Assembly: GCA_903906615.1 (NCBI GenBank)
Contig: CAIVKT010000728.1
Location: forward strand, 1 to 13,428
Direction: 5' to 3'
Length of the DNA stretch: 13,428 bases
Source of the DNA: an uncultured Bacteroidota bacterium
GTDB lineage: Bacteria; Bacteroidota; Bacteroidia; Chitinophagales; Chitinophagaceae
Shown: piece after piece, positions 1 through 6,305 of the stretch
How positions within the stretch are numbered: position 1 is the stretch's first letter
Layout: each line of letters opens with the position of its first letter
Notes under the pieces: generated by a model
What the model was told of the DNA's origin: nothing
What the model saw: only the letters and a program-made list of their open reading frames with translations
Database searches by the model: none
Position numbers and translations under genes: made by a program

Positions 1-52
1 AGCCATCAACCAGTCGGATGATTTCTTCCTTTTCTGATGCTGTCAATCGCAT
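1..52 (-). CDS. IS3-family transposase OrfB, N-terminal fragment (cut by window edge)
   Basis: Only the first 17 codons are inside the window. They read MRLTASEKEEIIRLVDG, a start typical of IS3-family OrfB proteins, whose integrase core (DDE motif) would lie beyond the left edge. The ATG is at 50-52. The frame stays open upstream of this ATG back into the end of orfA, so OrfB may also be made as an OrfAB fusion by -1 frameshifting. Completeness and catalytic residues cannot be assessed. Confidence 0.7.
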   Translation of the reverse strand, partial: MRLTASEKEEIIRLVDG

Positions 53-72
53 ATACTTACCGTATTTTACAC

Positions 73-426
73 CTATTCCAGAATGAGTAAGCTTTTTTTT
101 ACGATATCGTAGCGCAGCATCAGGTCCGCTACCATTTCCTTAAGTCGCTGGTTTTCTTTTCGAAGGTCTGTTACTTCATCACTGGTGGCTTCCCGGGTAG
201 TATCACCAGCAAGTCGTTTTTTACCAGCCTCCATAAATTCCTTGTTCCACTTATAGAACATAGACTGGGTAATTGAGTACTTACGGCAGATCTCGCCCGT
301 TGATTGCTCCCCTCGTAGGGCTTCCATTACAATCATGATCTTCTGGTCAGAGGTAAATAACCTCCGTGTCTTTCTGCGGATGTCCTTGATGAAGTTTTCT
401 GTGGACTGCTTTTTCTTTGATTCCAT
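73..426 (-). CDS. IS3-family transposase OrfA (helix-turn-helix subunit)
   Basis: This 117-residue protein is the DNA-binding half of an IS3-type transposase, which recognises the element ends. Residues about 20-65 match the HTH_Tnp_1 pattern: a basic start (RRKTRRLFTSDQKIMIV), then GEICRKYSITQSMFYKWNKEF as the helix-turn-helix. Residues about 88-117 form a leucine-zipper-like coiled coil (LRKENQRLKEMVADLMLRY), typical of OrfA multimerisation. The length is normal for the family. The gene ends at TAG (73-75), 20 bases before an ATG that opens orfB in the -1 frame. An A8 tract near its 3' end allows a -1 shift into that frame. The ATG at 424-426 gives a normal N-terminus. Family assignment is confident; the IS3 subgroup was not determined. 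Confidence 0.9.
   Translation of the reverse strand: MESKKKQSTENFIKDIRRKTRRLFTSDQKIMIVMEALRGEQSTGEICRKYSITQSMFYKWNKEFMEAGKKRLAGDTTREATSDEVTDLRKENQRLKEMVADLMLRYDIVKKSLLILE
93..100 (-). promoter_or_regulatory. Probable programmed -1 frameshift site (A8) of the IS
   Basis: On the minus strand orfA reads GTA AAA AAA AGC here, so its zero frame contains the slippery heptamer A-AAA-AAA. A -1 slip then reads AAG CTT ACT CAT TCT and so on, with no stop, and joins in frame the orfB ATG at 50-52 (bridge residues KLTHSGIGVKYGKY). IS3-family elements commonly make the active OrfAB transposase by -1 shifting at such A-rich heptamers. The motif and the open frame are seen directly; use in vivo is inferred. 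No stimulatory hairpin was identified. Confidence 0.65.
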
Positions 427-499
427 GTTTACATTTTTTGTTGGTTAACAATGGAAACACTATCTAAAGTTATGTTCTTTTTAGTCCACTTTATGCTGA

Positions 500-679
500 C
501 GATTTACAAAAGCCATGCTCATTACATCGCTTTTAGCGGCTGTATTGTTGTGTGGTGTGCAGGCGAATGCGCAGACAACTTGCACCTCGCCCGGTGTTTC
601 TACAGTAACTGTGCCTATAACAGGCGGGTTTTATCTGCATCTTTCCGTAGCTTTGCGGCCTCAATTGTTAATAAAATAA
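500..679 (+). pseudogene. Remnant of a secreted-protein gene (signal peptide fragment)
   Basis: From 500 the frame reads RFTKAMLITSLLAAVLLC, then GVQANAQTTCTSPGV, up to a TAA at 677-679. The only ATG (515-517) starts inside what looks like a signal peptide: hydrophobic core, then AxA-type cleavage before Q-T-T-C. The basic residues expected before such a core (RFTK) are present, but they lie upstream of the ATG and have no start codon, because the frame runs back to a stop at 497-499 next to the IS end. The last 15 or so residues overlap the icd promoter and look random. The likely reading is the 5' piece of a secreted-protein gene whose first codons were replaced by the IS and whose 3' part was lost. 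It could also be a chance ORF. Confidence 0.35.
648..655 (+). promoter_or_regulatory. Putative -7 promoter box of icd
   Basis: TAGCTTTG matches the Bacteroidota -7 consensus TAnnTTTG in all six fixed positions. The icd ATG lies 25 bases downstream, leaving a leader of roughly 20 nt. No clear TTTG was seen at the -33 position. Confidence 0.5.
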
Positions 680-680
680 T

Positions 681-1955
681 ATGGATTCGCAGAAGATAAC
701 CATGGGCCAAAATGGCCGACTCAATGTACCCAACCAACCAATCATTCCATTTATAGAAGGAGACGGCATAGGGCCGGATGTGTGGAGCGCCAGCAAAATG
801 GTACTCGATGCTGCCGTGGCTAAGACTTATGGCGGCAAGCGTAAGATAGAATGGAAAGAGATACTGGCCGGTGAAAAGGCGTTTAACCAAACGGGTGAAT
901 GGCTTCCAGCTGCTACGCTCGATGCTGCCAAGGAGTACCTGGTATCTATAAAGGGCCCGCTTACCACACCCGTGGGTGGTGGCATTCGCTCACTTAATGT
1001 GGCTATGCGCCAGGAACTAGACCTCTATGTATGCCTGCGCCCGGTAAAATGGTACAAAGGTGTACCCTCGCCGGTGGTACATCCTGAGAACGTGAACATG
1101 GTCATCTTCAGGGAGAATACAGAAGATATATATGCAGGTATAGAATTTGCCAGCGGCACACCCGAGGCAAAAAAAATGATAGATTTCCTCACCAATGAGA
1201 TGGGCGTGGGTAAGAAGATACGTTTCCCTGAATCATCAGCAATAGGCATCAAGCCGGTATCCAAAGAGGGTAGTGAGCGGCTGATACGCGCAGCCATAGC
1301 GTATGCACTGGAGCACAAACTGCCATCGGTAACGCTGGTACACAAGGGCAATATCATGAAGTATACCGAAGGTGGCTTCAAGATATGGGGCTACGAGCTG
1401 GCAGAGCGTGAGTTTGGCGATAAGGTATATACCTGGGGCCAGTGGGAGAATGCGAAGAAGACACAGGGCGAAGACGCGGCCAATGCAAAAATGAAGAACG
1501 CAGAAGCGCTTGGCAAGTTGATAGTGAAAGATGTGATAGCCGATAATTTTTTACAGCAAATACTCCTGTCTCCAAAGGATTACTCGGTAGTGGCTACACT
1601 CAACCTGAATGGTGATTATATATCGGACTCTGCGGCTGCGGCTGTTGGTGGCATAGGTATATCGCCGGGCGCTAATATCAATTATAAAACAGGCTATGCG
1701 GTATTTGAGGCCACACATGGCACGGCTCCGCGTTTTGCTAACACCAATACCATGAACCCTTCATCGCTGCTGCTGAGCGGTGTGATGATGCTGGAATACA
1801 TGGGCTGGCACGAGGCTGCTGTAAGCATAGAAGAGGCGCTGGCTACAACCATTAAGCGTAAGAGGGTGACCATTGACTTCTACAACCTGATGCACGATGC
1901 AACTTTGCTGAAAACAAGCGAATTTGCAGAGGAAATTGTAAAGAGTCTGAAGTAA
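681..1955 (+). CDS. icd: Isocitrate dehydrogenase (probably NADP-dependent)
   Basis: It oxidatively decarboxylates isocitrate to 2-oxoglutarate in the TCA cycle, in the cytosol. The 424 residues align throughout with the bacterial homodimeric enzyme (E. coli Icd, B. subtilis CitC). Seen directly: [10 protein letters not shown] (25-34); [20 protein letters not shown] with the substrate serine S104, equivalent to E. coli S113; [13 protein letters not shown] with Y151; HKGNIMK with K222; NLNGDYISD with metal ligands D312 and D316; and HGTAP of the cofactor loop. An insertion around 248-278 resembles the longer loop of the B. subtilis enzyme. Residues that set NADP preference are unusual: E. coli K344, Y345, V351, Y391 and R395 are here R351, F352, M358, I398 and N402, so the cofactor is less certain than the reaction. 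The first ATG fits; QNGRLNVP aligns with the E. coli N-terminus. It appears monocistronic. Confidence 0.95.
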   Translation: MDSQKITMGQNGRLNVPNQPIIPFIEGDGIGPDVWSASKMVLDAAVAKTYGGKRKIEWKEILAGEKAFNQTGEWLPAATLDAAKEYLVSIKGPLTTPVGGGIRSLNVAMRQELDLYVCLRPVKWYKGVPSPVVHPENVNMVIFRENTEDIYAGIEFASGTPEAKKMIDFLTNEMGVGKKIRFPESSAIGIKPVSKEGSERLIRAAIAYALEHKLPSVTLVHKGNIMKYTEGGFKIWGYELAEREFGDKVYTWGQWENAKKTQGEDAANAKMKNAEALGKLIVKDVIADNFLQQILLSPKDYSVVATLNLNGDYISDSAAAAVGGIGISPGANINYKTGYAVFEATHGTAPRFANTNTMNPSSLLLSGVMMLEYMGWHEAAVSIEEALATTIKRKRVTIDFYNLMHDATLLKTSEFAEEIVKSLK

Positions 1956-2013
1956 CCGGTGATCTGCCTATCAATATTTAAGGAAAAGGCTATTAAATTG
2001 GATGGATTTAAGT

Positions 2014-2021
2014 TAAATTTG
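2014..2021 (+). promoter_or_regulatory. Putative -7 promoter box of the deoC operon
   Basis: TAAATTTG matches TAnnTTTG exactly. The expected transcription start is near 2027, giving a leader of about 17-18 nt that consists almost wholly of a short inverted repeat. A TTG at 1998-2000 is closer than the usual spacing, so no convincing -33 element is claimed. Confidence 0.5.
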
Positions 2022-2023
2022 TA

Positions 2024-2040
2024 ATCCCTGTTTAAGGGAT
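2024..2040 (+). promoter_or_regulatory. Inverted repeat in the deoC leader, covering a Shine-Dalgarno-like sequence
   Basis: ATCCCT (2024-2029) and AGGGAT (2035-2040) are perfect inverted repeats separated by the 5-base loop GTTTA. The 3' arm contains AAGGGA, the only Shine-Dalgarno-like purine run here, and ends 4 bases before the deoC ATG. The repeat could hide the ribosome site in RNA, or be an operator in DNA. Both roles are inferred. Confidence 0.4.
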
Positions 2041-2044
2041 ACAC

Positions 2045-2719
2045 ATGCAATTCAACCTCGCCTCATACATAGATCACACCGCATTAAAGCAGGCCACATC
2101 AATATCAGATGTAGACAAGCTATGCCTCGAAGCCTCCATGGAAAGTTTTGCGGCAGTCTGTATCCCGCCCAAGTATGTGAGTAGCGCCCGCAAGCTACTG
2201 GACGGCTCTGGTGTTAGGGTTGCTACGGTCATAGGCTTCCCGCTAGGTTTCATTGGCATAGCTGCCAAGGTGAAAGAGATACAAGACGCGCTTGCGCTGG
2301 GAGCTGATGAACTGGATATGGTGATAGACCTGAGCGCCCTGAAAAGCGGCGACTGGCAGCACCTCGAAGAAGAGATAAAAGAATGCCTCAAGCCGGTATA
2401 TGATGCGGGTAAGGTATTGAAGGTAATAGTGGAGAGTGGTATGCTTACCACCAACGAACTACTCTCTTGCTGCGCATTATACGGCAACTACGACATAGAC
2501 TACATGAAGTCCTCTACAGGCTACGCCGATAAAGGCGTAACAGTTGATGCGGTTACGCTGATGCGGGCCAACCTACCCAGGCGCATAGGTATCAAGGCAT
2601 CGGGCGGCATACGCACGTACGCTTTTGCCAAAGAGTTGATTGATGCGGGTGCCACAAGGCTCGGCTGCTCCGCCAGTATGCAGATCATGAAAGAAAGCAG
2701 GGAAGCAGATAGAAAATAA
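2045..2719 (+). CDS. deoC: Deoxyribose-phosphate aldolase
   Basis: This cytosolic class I aldolase cleaves 2-deoxyribose 5-phosphate to acetaldehyde and glyceraldehyde 3-phosphate, in salvage of deoxynucleosides. The 224 residues cover the full TIM-barrel at the usual bacterial length. Motifs seen: YIDHTALK at the N-terminus; VIGFPLG (62-68); ADELDMVID with D91; DYMKSSTGYA with the Schiff-base lysine K155; and GIKASGGIR with the second lysine K184. The phosphate-loop end reads LGCSAS. ATG 2045 gives the normal start. The stop overlaps the start of the next gene by one base (TAATG at 2717-2721), which points to translational coupling. No other deo genes are adjacent. Confidence 0.95.
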   Translation: MQFNLASYIDHTALKQATSISDVDKLCLEASMESFAAVCIPPKYVSSARKLLDGSGVRVATVIGFPLGFIGIAAKVKEIQDALALGADELDMVIDLSALKSGDWQHLEEEIKECLKPVYDAGKVLKVIVESGMLTTNELLSCCALYGNYDIDYMKSSTGYADKGVTVDAVTLMRANLPRRIGIKASGGIRTYAFAKELIDAGATRLGCSASMQIMKESREADRK

Positions 2720-3357
2720 TGAAGCGGCTTTACTACATAACGTCATCGCTGCTGTTGCTGCCCCTGTTGGTGTCGGCACAGGATGTAGTGGTGCATTCTG
2801 ATCCGCGGTTGTCGGCTCTACTAAAGAAACAGCATACTGAAGAAATAGCCTCAGCTGCGGTTGCCACGCAGCACAGGACTGTTGCCAAAACAACGCACCC
2901 AAGCCCGGCAGATGTATCTGCGCGTGCATTGGCCGTGAATACGCCGGCTGCCGCAGCCAAGCCCGGAGATATAGCCCTGAAGCCCGGTGCGGTAGCCTCT
3001 GTGGCGCTATATGGCCCCGCGGCGGCTAAAACAGAACCATTACCCTCTACAGTAAAAGGCCATGCCGCAGGTTGGACTCCGCCGGTCAGGAACGTGAGGG
3101 TGATCTATTCAGGCAAAGGTTTCAGGGTACAGATATATAATGGTACCGATCGCGCTCGGGCGCTGGCTATAAAAAGCGAGTTCATGCGCAATAATCCCGG
3201 TGTGCGCACTTATCTTACATTTACATCGCCTTATTTCAGGGTGAAGGTGGGCAACTACCGAAATCGGAGCGATGCGGTGGGCATGTGGCGCGAAGCCAAC
3301 TCCACTTACAATCCCAGCATGATAGTGCCGGATATTATAACGATAAGTACTTTTTAG
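2719..3357 (+). CDS. Secreted SPOR-domain protein
   Basis: The 212-residue protein has an N-terminal signal peptide (MKRLYYITSSLLLLPLLVSA, then Q21), so it is probably periplasmic. Residues about 45-120 are a low-complexity Ala/Pro/Thr/Lys linker. Residues about 133-210 resemble a SPOR domain: GFRVQIYNGTDRARALAIKS, then the YFRVKVGNYRNRSDA strand-helix unit. SPOR domains are known to bind peptidoglycan stripped of its side peptides. A cell-wall role is therefore likely, but the specific function is unknown. It starts on the last base of deoC's stop codon and is followed 37 bases later by the M20 amidohydrolase, so the three are probably co-transcribed. Confidence 0.8.
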   Translation: MKRLYYITSSLLLLPLLVSAQDVVVHSDPRLSALLKKQHTEEIASAAVATQHRTVAKTTHPSPADVSARALAVNTPAAAAKPGDIALKPGAVASVALYGPAAAKTEPLPSTVKGHAAGWTPPVRNVRVIYSGKGFRVQIYNGTDRARALAIKSEFMRNNPGVRTYLTFTSPYFRVKVGNYRNRSDAVGMWREANSTYNPSMIVPDIITISTF

Positions 3358-3394
3358 CGATTGGCTGCAATGCCTCCATTTTAAAGCAACCAGC

Positions 3395-4579
3395 ATGATA
3401 TTGAAGATACAGGAAAAAGCAGCAGCATATTTCCCCGAAGTACAGGCCATACGCCACCACATACATGCTCATCCCGAATTATCTTTTGAAGAGCATGGCA
3501 CATCTGCATTCATAGCCGGCAAGCTGGCCGCCTGGGGCGTGAAGCACCAAACGGGTGTTGCAGGTACAGGTATAGTGGCCATGATAGAAGGGAAGAGCCC
3601 CGGTAAGCGCTGCATAGCCCTGCGCGCCGATATGGATGCCCTGCCCATACAGGAAAAGAATGAAACGGAATACCGCTCACAAAACGCAGGTGTGATGCAC
3701 GCCTGCGGACACGATGTGCATTCCAGTTGCCTGCTGGGTGCCGCAAAAATATTACAGGAGCTAAAGGATGAATTTGAGGGAACGGTAAAGCTCATTTTTC
3801 AGCCGGGCGAAGAGATGCACCCCGGTGGTGCCAGCCTGATGATCAAAGAAGGTGTGCTGGAAAACCCTAAGCCGGATGCCATCTTCGCGCTGCATGTATA
3901 TCCCAATCTGCCATCCGGCACGGTGGGGTTCAGGGCGGGGCAGTATATGGCGAGCGCCGATGAACTGTACATTACCATAGAAGGCAAAGGCGGCCATGCA
4001 GCGCTGCCCCACCAAACTGTAGATCCCATTAGCATAGCCGCATTGGTCATCACAGGCCTGCAACAGGTAGTGTCCCGTAAGAGCAATCCGCTAATACCAT
4101 CGGTGCTTACATTCGGGAAGATACAAGGGGGCTTTGCCACCAACGTGATACCCGATAAAGTAGAGTTGCTGGGCACCTTCCGCACTATGAATGAGCAATG
4201 GCGCTACGAAGCACATCAATGGATCAAAGACTTTGTACACCAGACCTGCGAAGCATATGGCGCCACAGCTATTGTGGACATACCTGCTGGCTACCCATCA
4301 TTATTCAATGACCCTGCGCTCACCGCAAAAGCTGAAAGCTGGGCTAAAGAATACCTGGGCGATACCAACGTACGTACGTTGGATATGCGCATGGCCGGAG
4401 AAGATTTTAGCTTTTATACCTTGAATATGCCGGGCTGCTTCTTTCGCATAGGCACCAATAAAGACGGCAAAGAATTTACCGCGCCCGTACACAATGCACA
4501 CTTCGATATAGACGAGGCCGCCCTGCAAACAGGTATGGGCATGATGGCCTGGTGTGCGGTGATGGGGTTGCAGGGGTAG
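3395..4579 (+). CDS. M20-family amidohydrolase (N-acyl amino acid / hippurate hydrolase type)
   Basis: This is a dinuclear-metal hydrolase of the M20D type, expected to release the acyl group from N-acyl amino acids or related amides in the cytosol; no signal peptide is seen. Its 394 residues match the family length. Motifs: HAHPELSFEEHGT near the N-terminus; ALRADMDALP (75-84); MHACGHDVH with metal ligands C104 and H106; IFQPGEEMHPGGA with catalytic E139/E140; FALHVYP with H167; a dimerisation insert about 185-300 (GKGGHAALPHQTVDP); and the C-terminal ligand region APVHNAHFDIDE. The substrate cannot be read from sequence. It is the last gene of the deoC unit. Its stop lies 8 bases from the convergent toxin gene. 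Confidence 0.9.
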   Translation: MILKIQEKAAAYFPEVQAIRHHIHAHPELSFEEHGTSAFIAGKLAAWGVKHQTGVAGTGIVAMIEGKSPGKRCIALRADMDALPIQEKNETEYRSQNAGVMHACGHDVHSSCLLGAAKILQELKDEFEGTVKLIFQPGEEMHPGGASLMIKEGVLENPKPDAIFALHVYPNLPSGTVGFRAGQYMASADELYITIEGKGGHAALPHQTVDPISIAALVITGLQQVVSRKSNPLIPSVLTFGKIQGGFATNVIPDKVELLGTFRTMNEQWRYEAHQWIKDFVHQTCEAYGATAIVDIPAGYPSLFNDPALTAKAESWAKEYLGDTNVRTLDMRMAGEDFSFYTLNMPGCFFRIGTNKDGKEFTAPVHNAHFDIDEAALQTGMGMMAWCAVMGLQG

Positions 4580-4587
4580 GAGGGACT

Positions 4588-4893
4588 CTATAAATGCTTT
4601 GATCTTTTAGGGTCTTGCCAGTTGTTCCAGAATGTGATCAGTTCTATTTGCTTTTGCAATGGTTGGTAATGGTATACCAGCGTAATTCTTTTATGAAGGA
4701 CTGTGCGGAAAATGAGCGATCCCTTCTTTGATGGTTTTCCAATGCGTGGTTGTAATGTAAGTAGCGCTAGCTTTTGATTTACTCTCGCTTTGAATTGGGT
4801 TACTTCTTTTTCAGACCACTCGGTACGTAAATACGATAGTGTAGACGAGAATGTCGCAATGGCTTCAGGAGACCAGATTATTTCGAGAACCAT
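4588..4893 (-). CDS. RelE/ParE-family toxin
   Basis: This 101-residue basic protein has the fold pattern of RelE/ParE toxins: MVLEIIWSPEAIATFSSTLS at the N-terminus, two helices, PRIGKPSKKG, FRTVLHKRITLVYHY as the central strands, and a C-terminal strand IELITFWNNWQDPKR, common in Bacteroidota members. Relatives either cut mRNA on the ribosome (RelE) or poison gyrase (ParE); sequence alone does not decide which. The start overlaps the antitoxin gene by 16 bases, the usual arrangement for a coupled antitoxin-toxin pair. Both frames are intact, so the pair may be functional. Confidence 0.85.
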   Translation of the reverse strand: MVLEIIWSPEAIATFSSTLSYLRTEWSEKEVTQFKARVNQKLALLTLQPRIGKPSKKGSLIFRTVLHKRITLVYHYQPLQKQIELITFWNNWQDPKRSKHL

Positions 4894-5123
4894 TCAGGGT
4901 GCATTTTTTTTACCTGCTCATGTGGTATTCCTTTGCCTTGGGCTAATTGATCCAATCCACGTTGGATGGATGCTTTTTCGCCTTCACTGATATTATTTAT
5001 CCAGTCATCTTCCTGTTGGTCTGCTTCAAACATGGCATACACAACCTTGATCATGCGCTCATCTGCTTGATCAACATATCGTTTTACTTCTTTTTTCAAT
5101 TCCTTGATCTCTACAGTAGTCAT
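4878..5123 (-). CDS. Antitoxin of the RelE/ParE pair
   Basis: This is a small acidic, mostly helical protein of 81 residues from ATG 5121-5123. It starts MTTVEIKELKKEVKRYVDQA and ends with GKGIPHEQVKKMHPEWFSK, a C-terminal pattern seen in Bacteroidota partners of RelE/ParE toxins. Its role would be to bind and neutralise the downstream toxin. A longer frame starting at TTG 5142-5144 is unlikely, because that TTG is part of the promoter box TAAATTTG. No ribbon-helix-helix or other DNA-binding motif is obvious, so autoregulation is uncertain. The gene overlaps the toxin start and lies 51 bases downstream of the ketoacyl synthase gene. Confidence 0.8.
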   Translation of the reverse strand: MTTVEIKELKKEVKRYVDQADERMIKVVYAMFEADQQEDDWINNISEGEKASIQRGLDQLAQGKGIPHEQVKKMHPEWFSK

Positions 5124-5141
5124 GCTCGAAACTTTGCATCT

Positions 5142-5173
5142 CAAATTTACTAAAAAAATAAAACAGTATCAAA
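5142..5173 (-). promoter_or_regulatory. Promoter of the toxin-antitoxin pair (TTTG-N20-TAAATTTG)
   Basis: On the minus strand TTTG (5170-5173) is followed after 20 bases by TAAATTTG (5142-5149), an exact fit to the Bacteroidota -33/-7 promoter. The expected start near 5135 leaves a leader of about 12 nt before the antitoxin ATG. It lies right at the end of the ketoacyl synthase gene (stop at 5175), so the pair has its own promoter. Confidence 0.65.
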
Positions 5174-5174
5174 T

Positions 5175-6305
5175 CTACCTCTTACCCCAGACCAGTACTG
5201 CATTGCAACCTCCGAAACCTGATGCTGTCTTCAGTGCGTAATTGATAGTAGCTGGTTGTAAGGTGCGGGTGATGTTGAGCGCCTTGGGTACGCCCAGGTC
5301 TTCAAATCCCGCTGAGGGGATGAGGGTTTGGTGTTTCATGCTTTCCAGTATCATAATGCTCTCCAGTATACCTGCTGCGCCAAGGGTATGGCCTATGTAT
5401 CCTTTGAAGCTGTGTACGGGCGCATGTAATAGTCCGGCGACATCAAATGCTTTCGACTCCATCTCATCATTATATACTGTTGCTGTGCCGTGTGCGGAGA
5501 TCAGCCCTACCTGCGAAGGGCTGATGCCTGCCAAGCCAAGCGCGCGGGTGATGGCTGTGGCAAGCTCTTCTCCAGTGCGTGATGGGCCGGAGATGTGGTT
5601 GGCATCATTGGATGTAGCGCCACTCAGTAGCTGTGCCTGGGCATTGCCGGGGTGCTGAGTGGATAGAATAATGGTACCCGCACCTTCGCCGAGTGTGATC
5701 CCTTTGCGTGCCGCATCAAAAGGCCGGCATGGCGCGTCTGATATGGCTTGGAACGACCGGAAGCCACTCAACACAAAGCGGGAGAACCTGTCACAACCCG
5801 TAACTACGGCATGTTTGTACTGCCCCGACCGCAACAACCTCGCCGCATGTTGCAGCGCTATAACGCCCGACACACAAGCGTGGGATATGACAACAGGCTT
5901 TGCTGCGATGCCCAGGTAAGTGGCTATACGCTGTGCCGATCCGTAGAGCGTCAGCCGCTCATCAGGTACATCGCCCAGCAGTTCTATATTGCCCTTAGTG
6001 GTGGCGAGGATAAAGACGGTGTCGTTTAAATGGAGCGGAGTATCCAACTCTTCTAAAGCCTTTCCTGCCGAGTACGCCGCCAATTGCTCAAACGGGAACA
6101 ACTGTAGTGCAGATCGTGTTTGTGCATGTATGGCCTGCCATTGCTCCGGCGCTATACGCGATGCCATAAACGGTGCGGCATCAAGCGAAGTGTCTGTGTA
6201 TTGTTGTATGCCTGTTTTGCCTGTGCACACGCCTTGCCAGTGCGCATCGGTGGTGTTGCCCATGCCTGTAAGCATGTGTGTGGCTATGGCGAAAACAGGG
6301 CGCAT
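5175..6305 (-). CDS. Beta-ketoacyl-ACP synthase (KAS I/II type, FabF-like)
   Basis: The 376-residue thiolase-fold condensing enzyme would extend an acyl chain on acyl carrier protein. The Cys-His-His triad is present: ACVSG with C144, SAHGTAT with H272 and GYIGHTLGAAG with H306, plus K301. RPFDAARKGITLGEGAG (194-210) is the usual KAS loop and ASGFGGCNAV the C-terminal strand. It is shorter than housekeeping FabF (about 410 residues) and has a divergent N-terminus (MRPVFAIATHMLTGMG), like the auxiliary synthases of aryl polyene or flexirubin clusters. Its start overlaps the stop of the dehydratase-like gene by one base (TAATG, 6303-6307), so the two are translated together. An auxiliary rather than primary fatty-acid role is inferred. 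Confidence 0.88.
   Translation of the reverse strand: MRPVFAIATHMLTGMGNTTDAHWQGVCTGKTGIQQYTDTSLDAAPFMASRIAPEQWQAIHAQTRSALQLFPFEQLAAYSAGKALEELDTPLHLNDTVFILATTKGNIELLGDVPDERLTLYGSAQRIATYLGIAAKPVVISHACVSGVIALQHAARLLRSGQYKHAVVTGCDRFSRFVLSGFRSFQAISDAPCRPFDAARKGITLGEGAGTIILSTQHPGNAQAQLLSGATSNDANHISGPSRTGEELATAITRALGLAGISPSQVGLISAHGTATVYNDEMESKAFDVAGLLHAPVHSFKGYIGHTLGAAGILESIMILESMKHQTLIPSAGFEDLGVPKALNITRTLQPATINYALKTASGFGGCNAVLVWGKR

Larger units (their letters stand above)
1..488 (-). mobile_element. IS3-family insertion sequence, partial (one end plus orfA and start of orfB)
   Basis: The left edge of the window lies inside an insertion sequence read on the minus strand. It contains a complete orfA, the first 17 codons of orfB and a non-coding end of about 60 bases. 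The outer boundary is inferred: read on the minus strand, the sequence from 488 begins TGGACTAAAAAGAACATAAC, and IS3-family ends commonly start with TG. The true junction could lie anywhere from about 486 to 499. The other end and the target-site duplication are outside the window, so neither the terminal repeat nor the duplication could be confirmed. Length, copy number and activity cannot be judged. Confidence 0.75.

Noticed and set aside
101..110. Perfect 10-base palindrome ACGATATCGT in orfA
   Set aside because: It lies in the middle of coding sequence (codons for Y-D-I-V) and is short enough to occur by chance; no second copy is evident near the IS end.
451..699. 82-residue + strand frame between the IS and icd
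   Set aside because: It spans the IS end and runs into the icd start, has no family resemblance, and another frame there (500-679) has a real signal-peptide pattern.
615..890. 91-residue minus strand frame opposite the start of icd
   Set aside because: It is antisense to icd and its promoter, with no recognisable motif; the sense frame is a conserved enzyme.
5124..5144. Longer antitoxin start at TTG 5142-5144
   Set aside because: This TTG is part of the promoter box TAAATTTG, so it would not be in the transcript as a usable start; ATG 5121-5123 fits the family.
5242..5658. 138-residue + strand frame opposite the ketoacyl synthase
   Set aside because: It is antisense to an intact condensing enzyme with the full catalytic triad. 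Long antisense frames are expected in such codon-biased genes.
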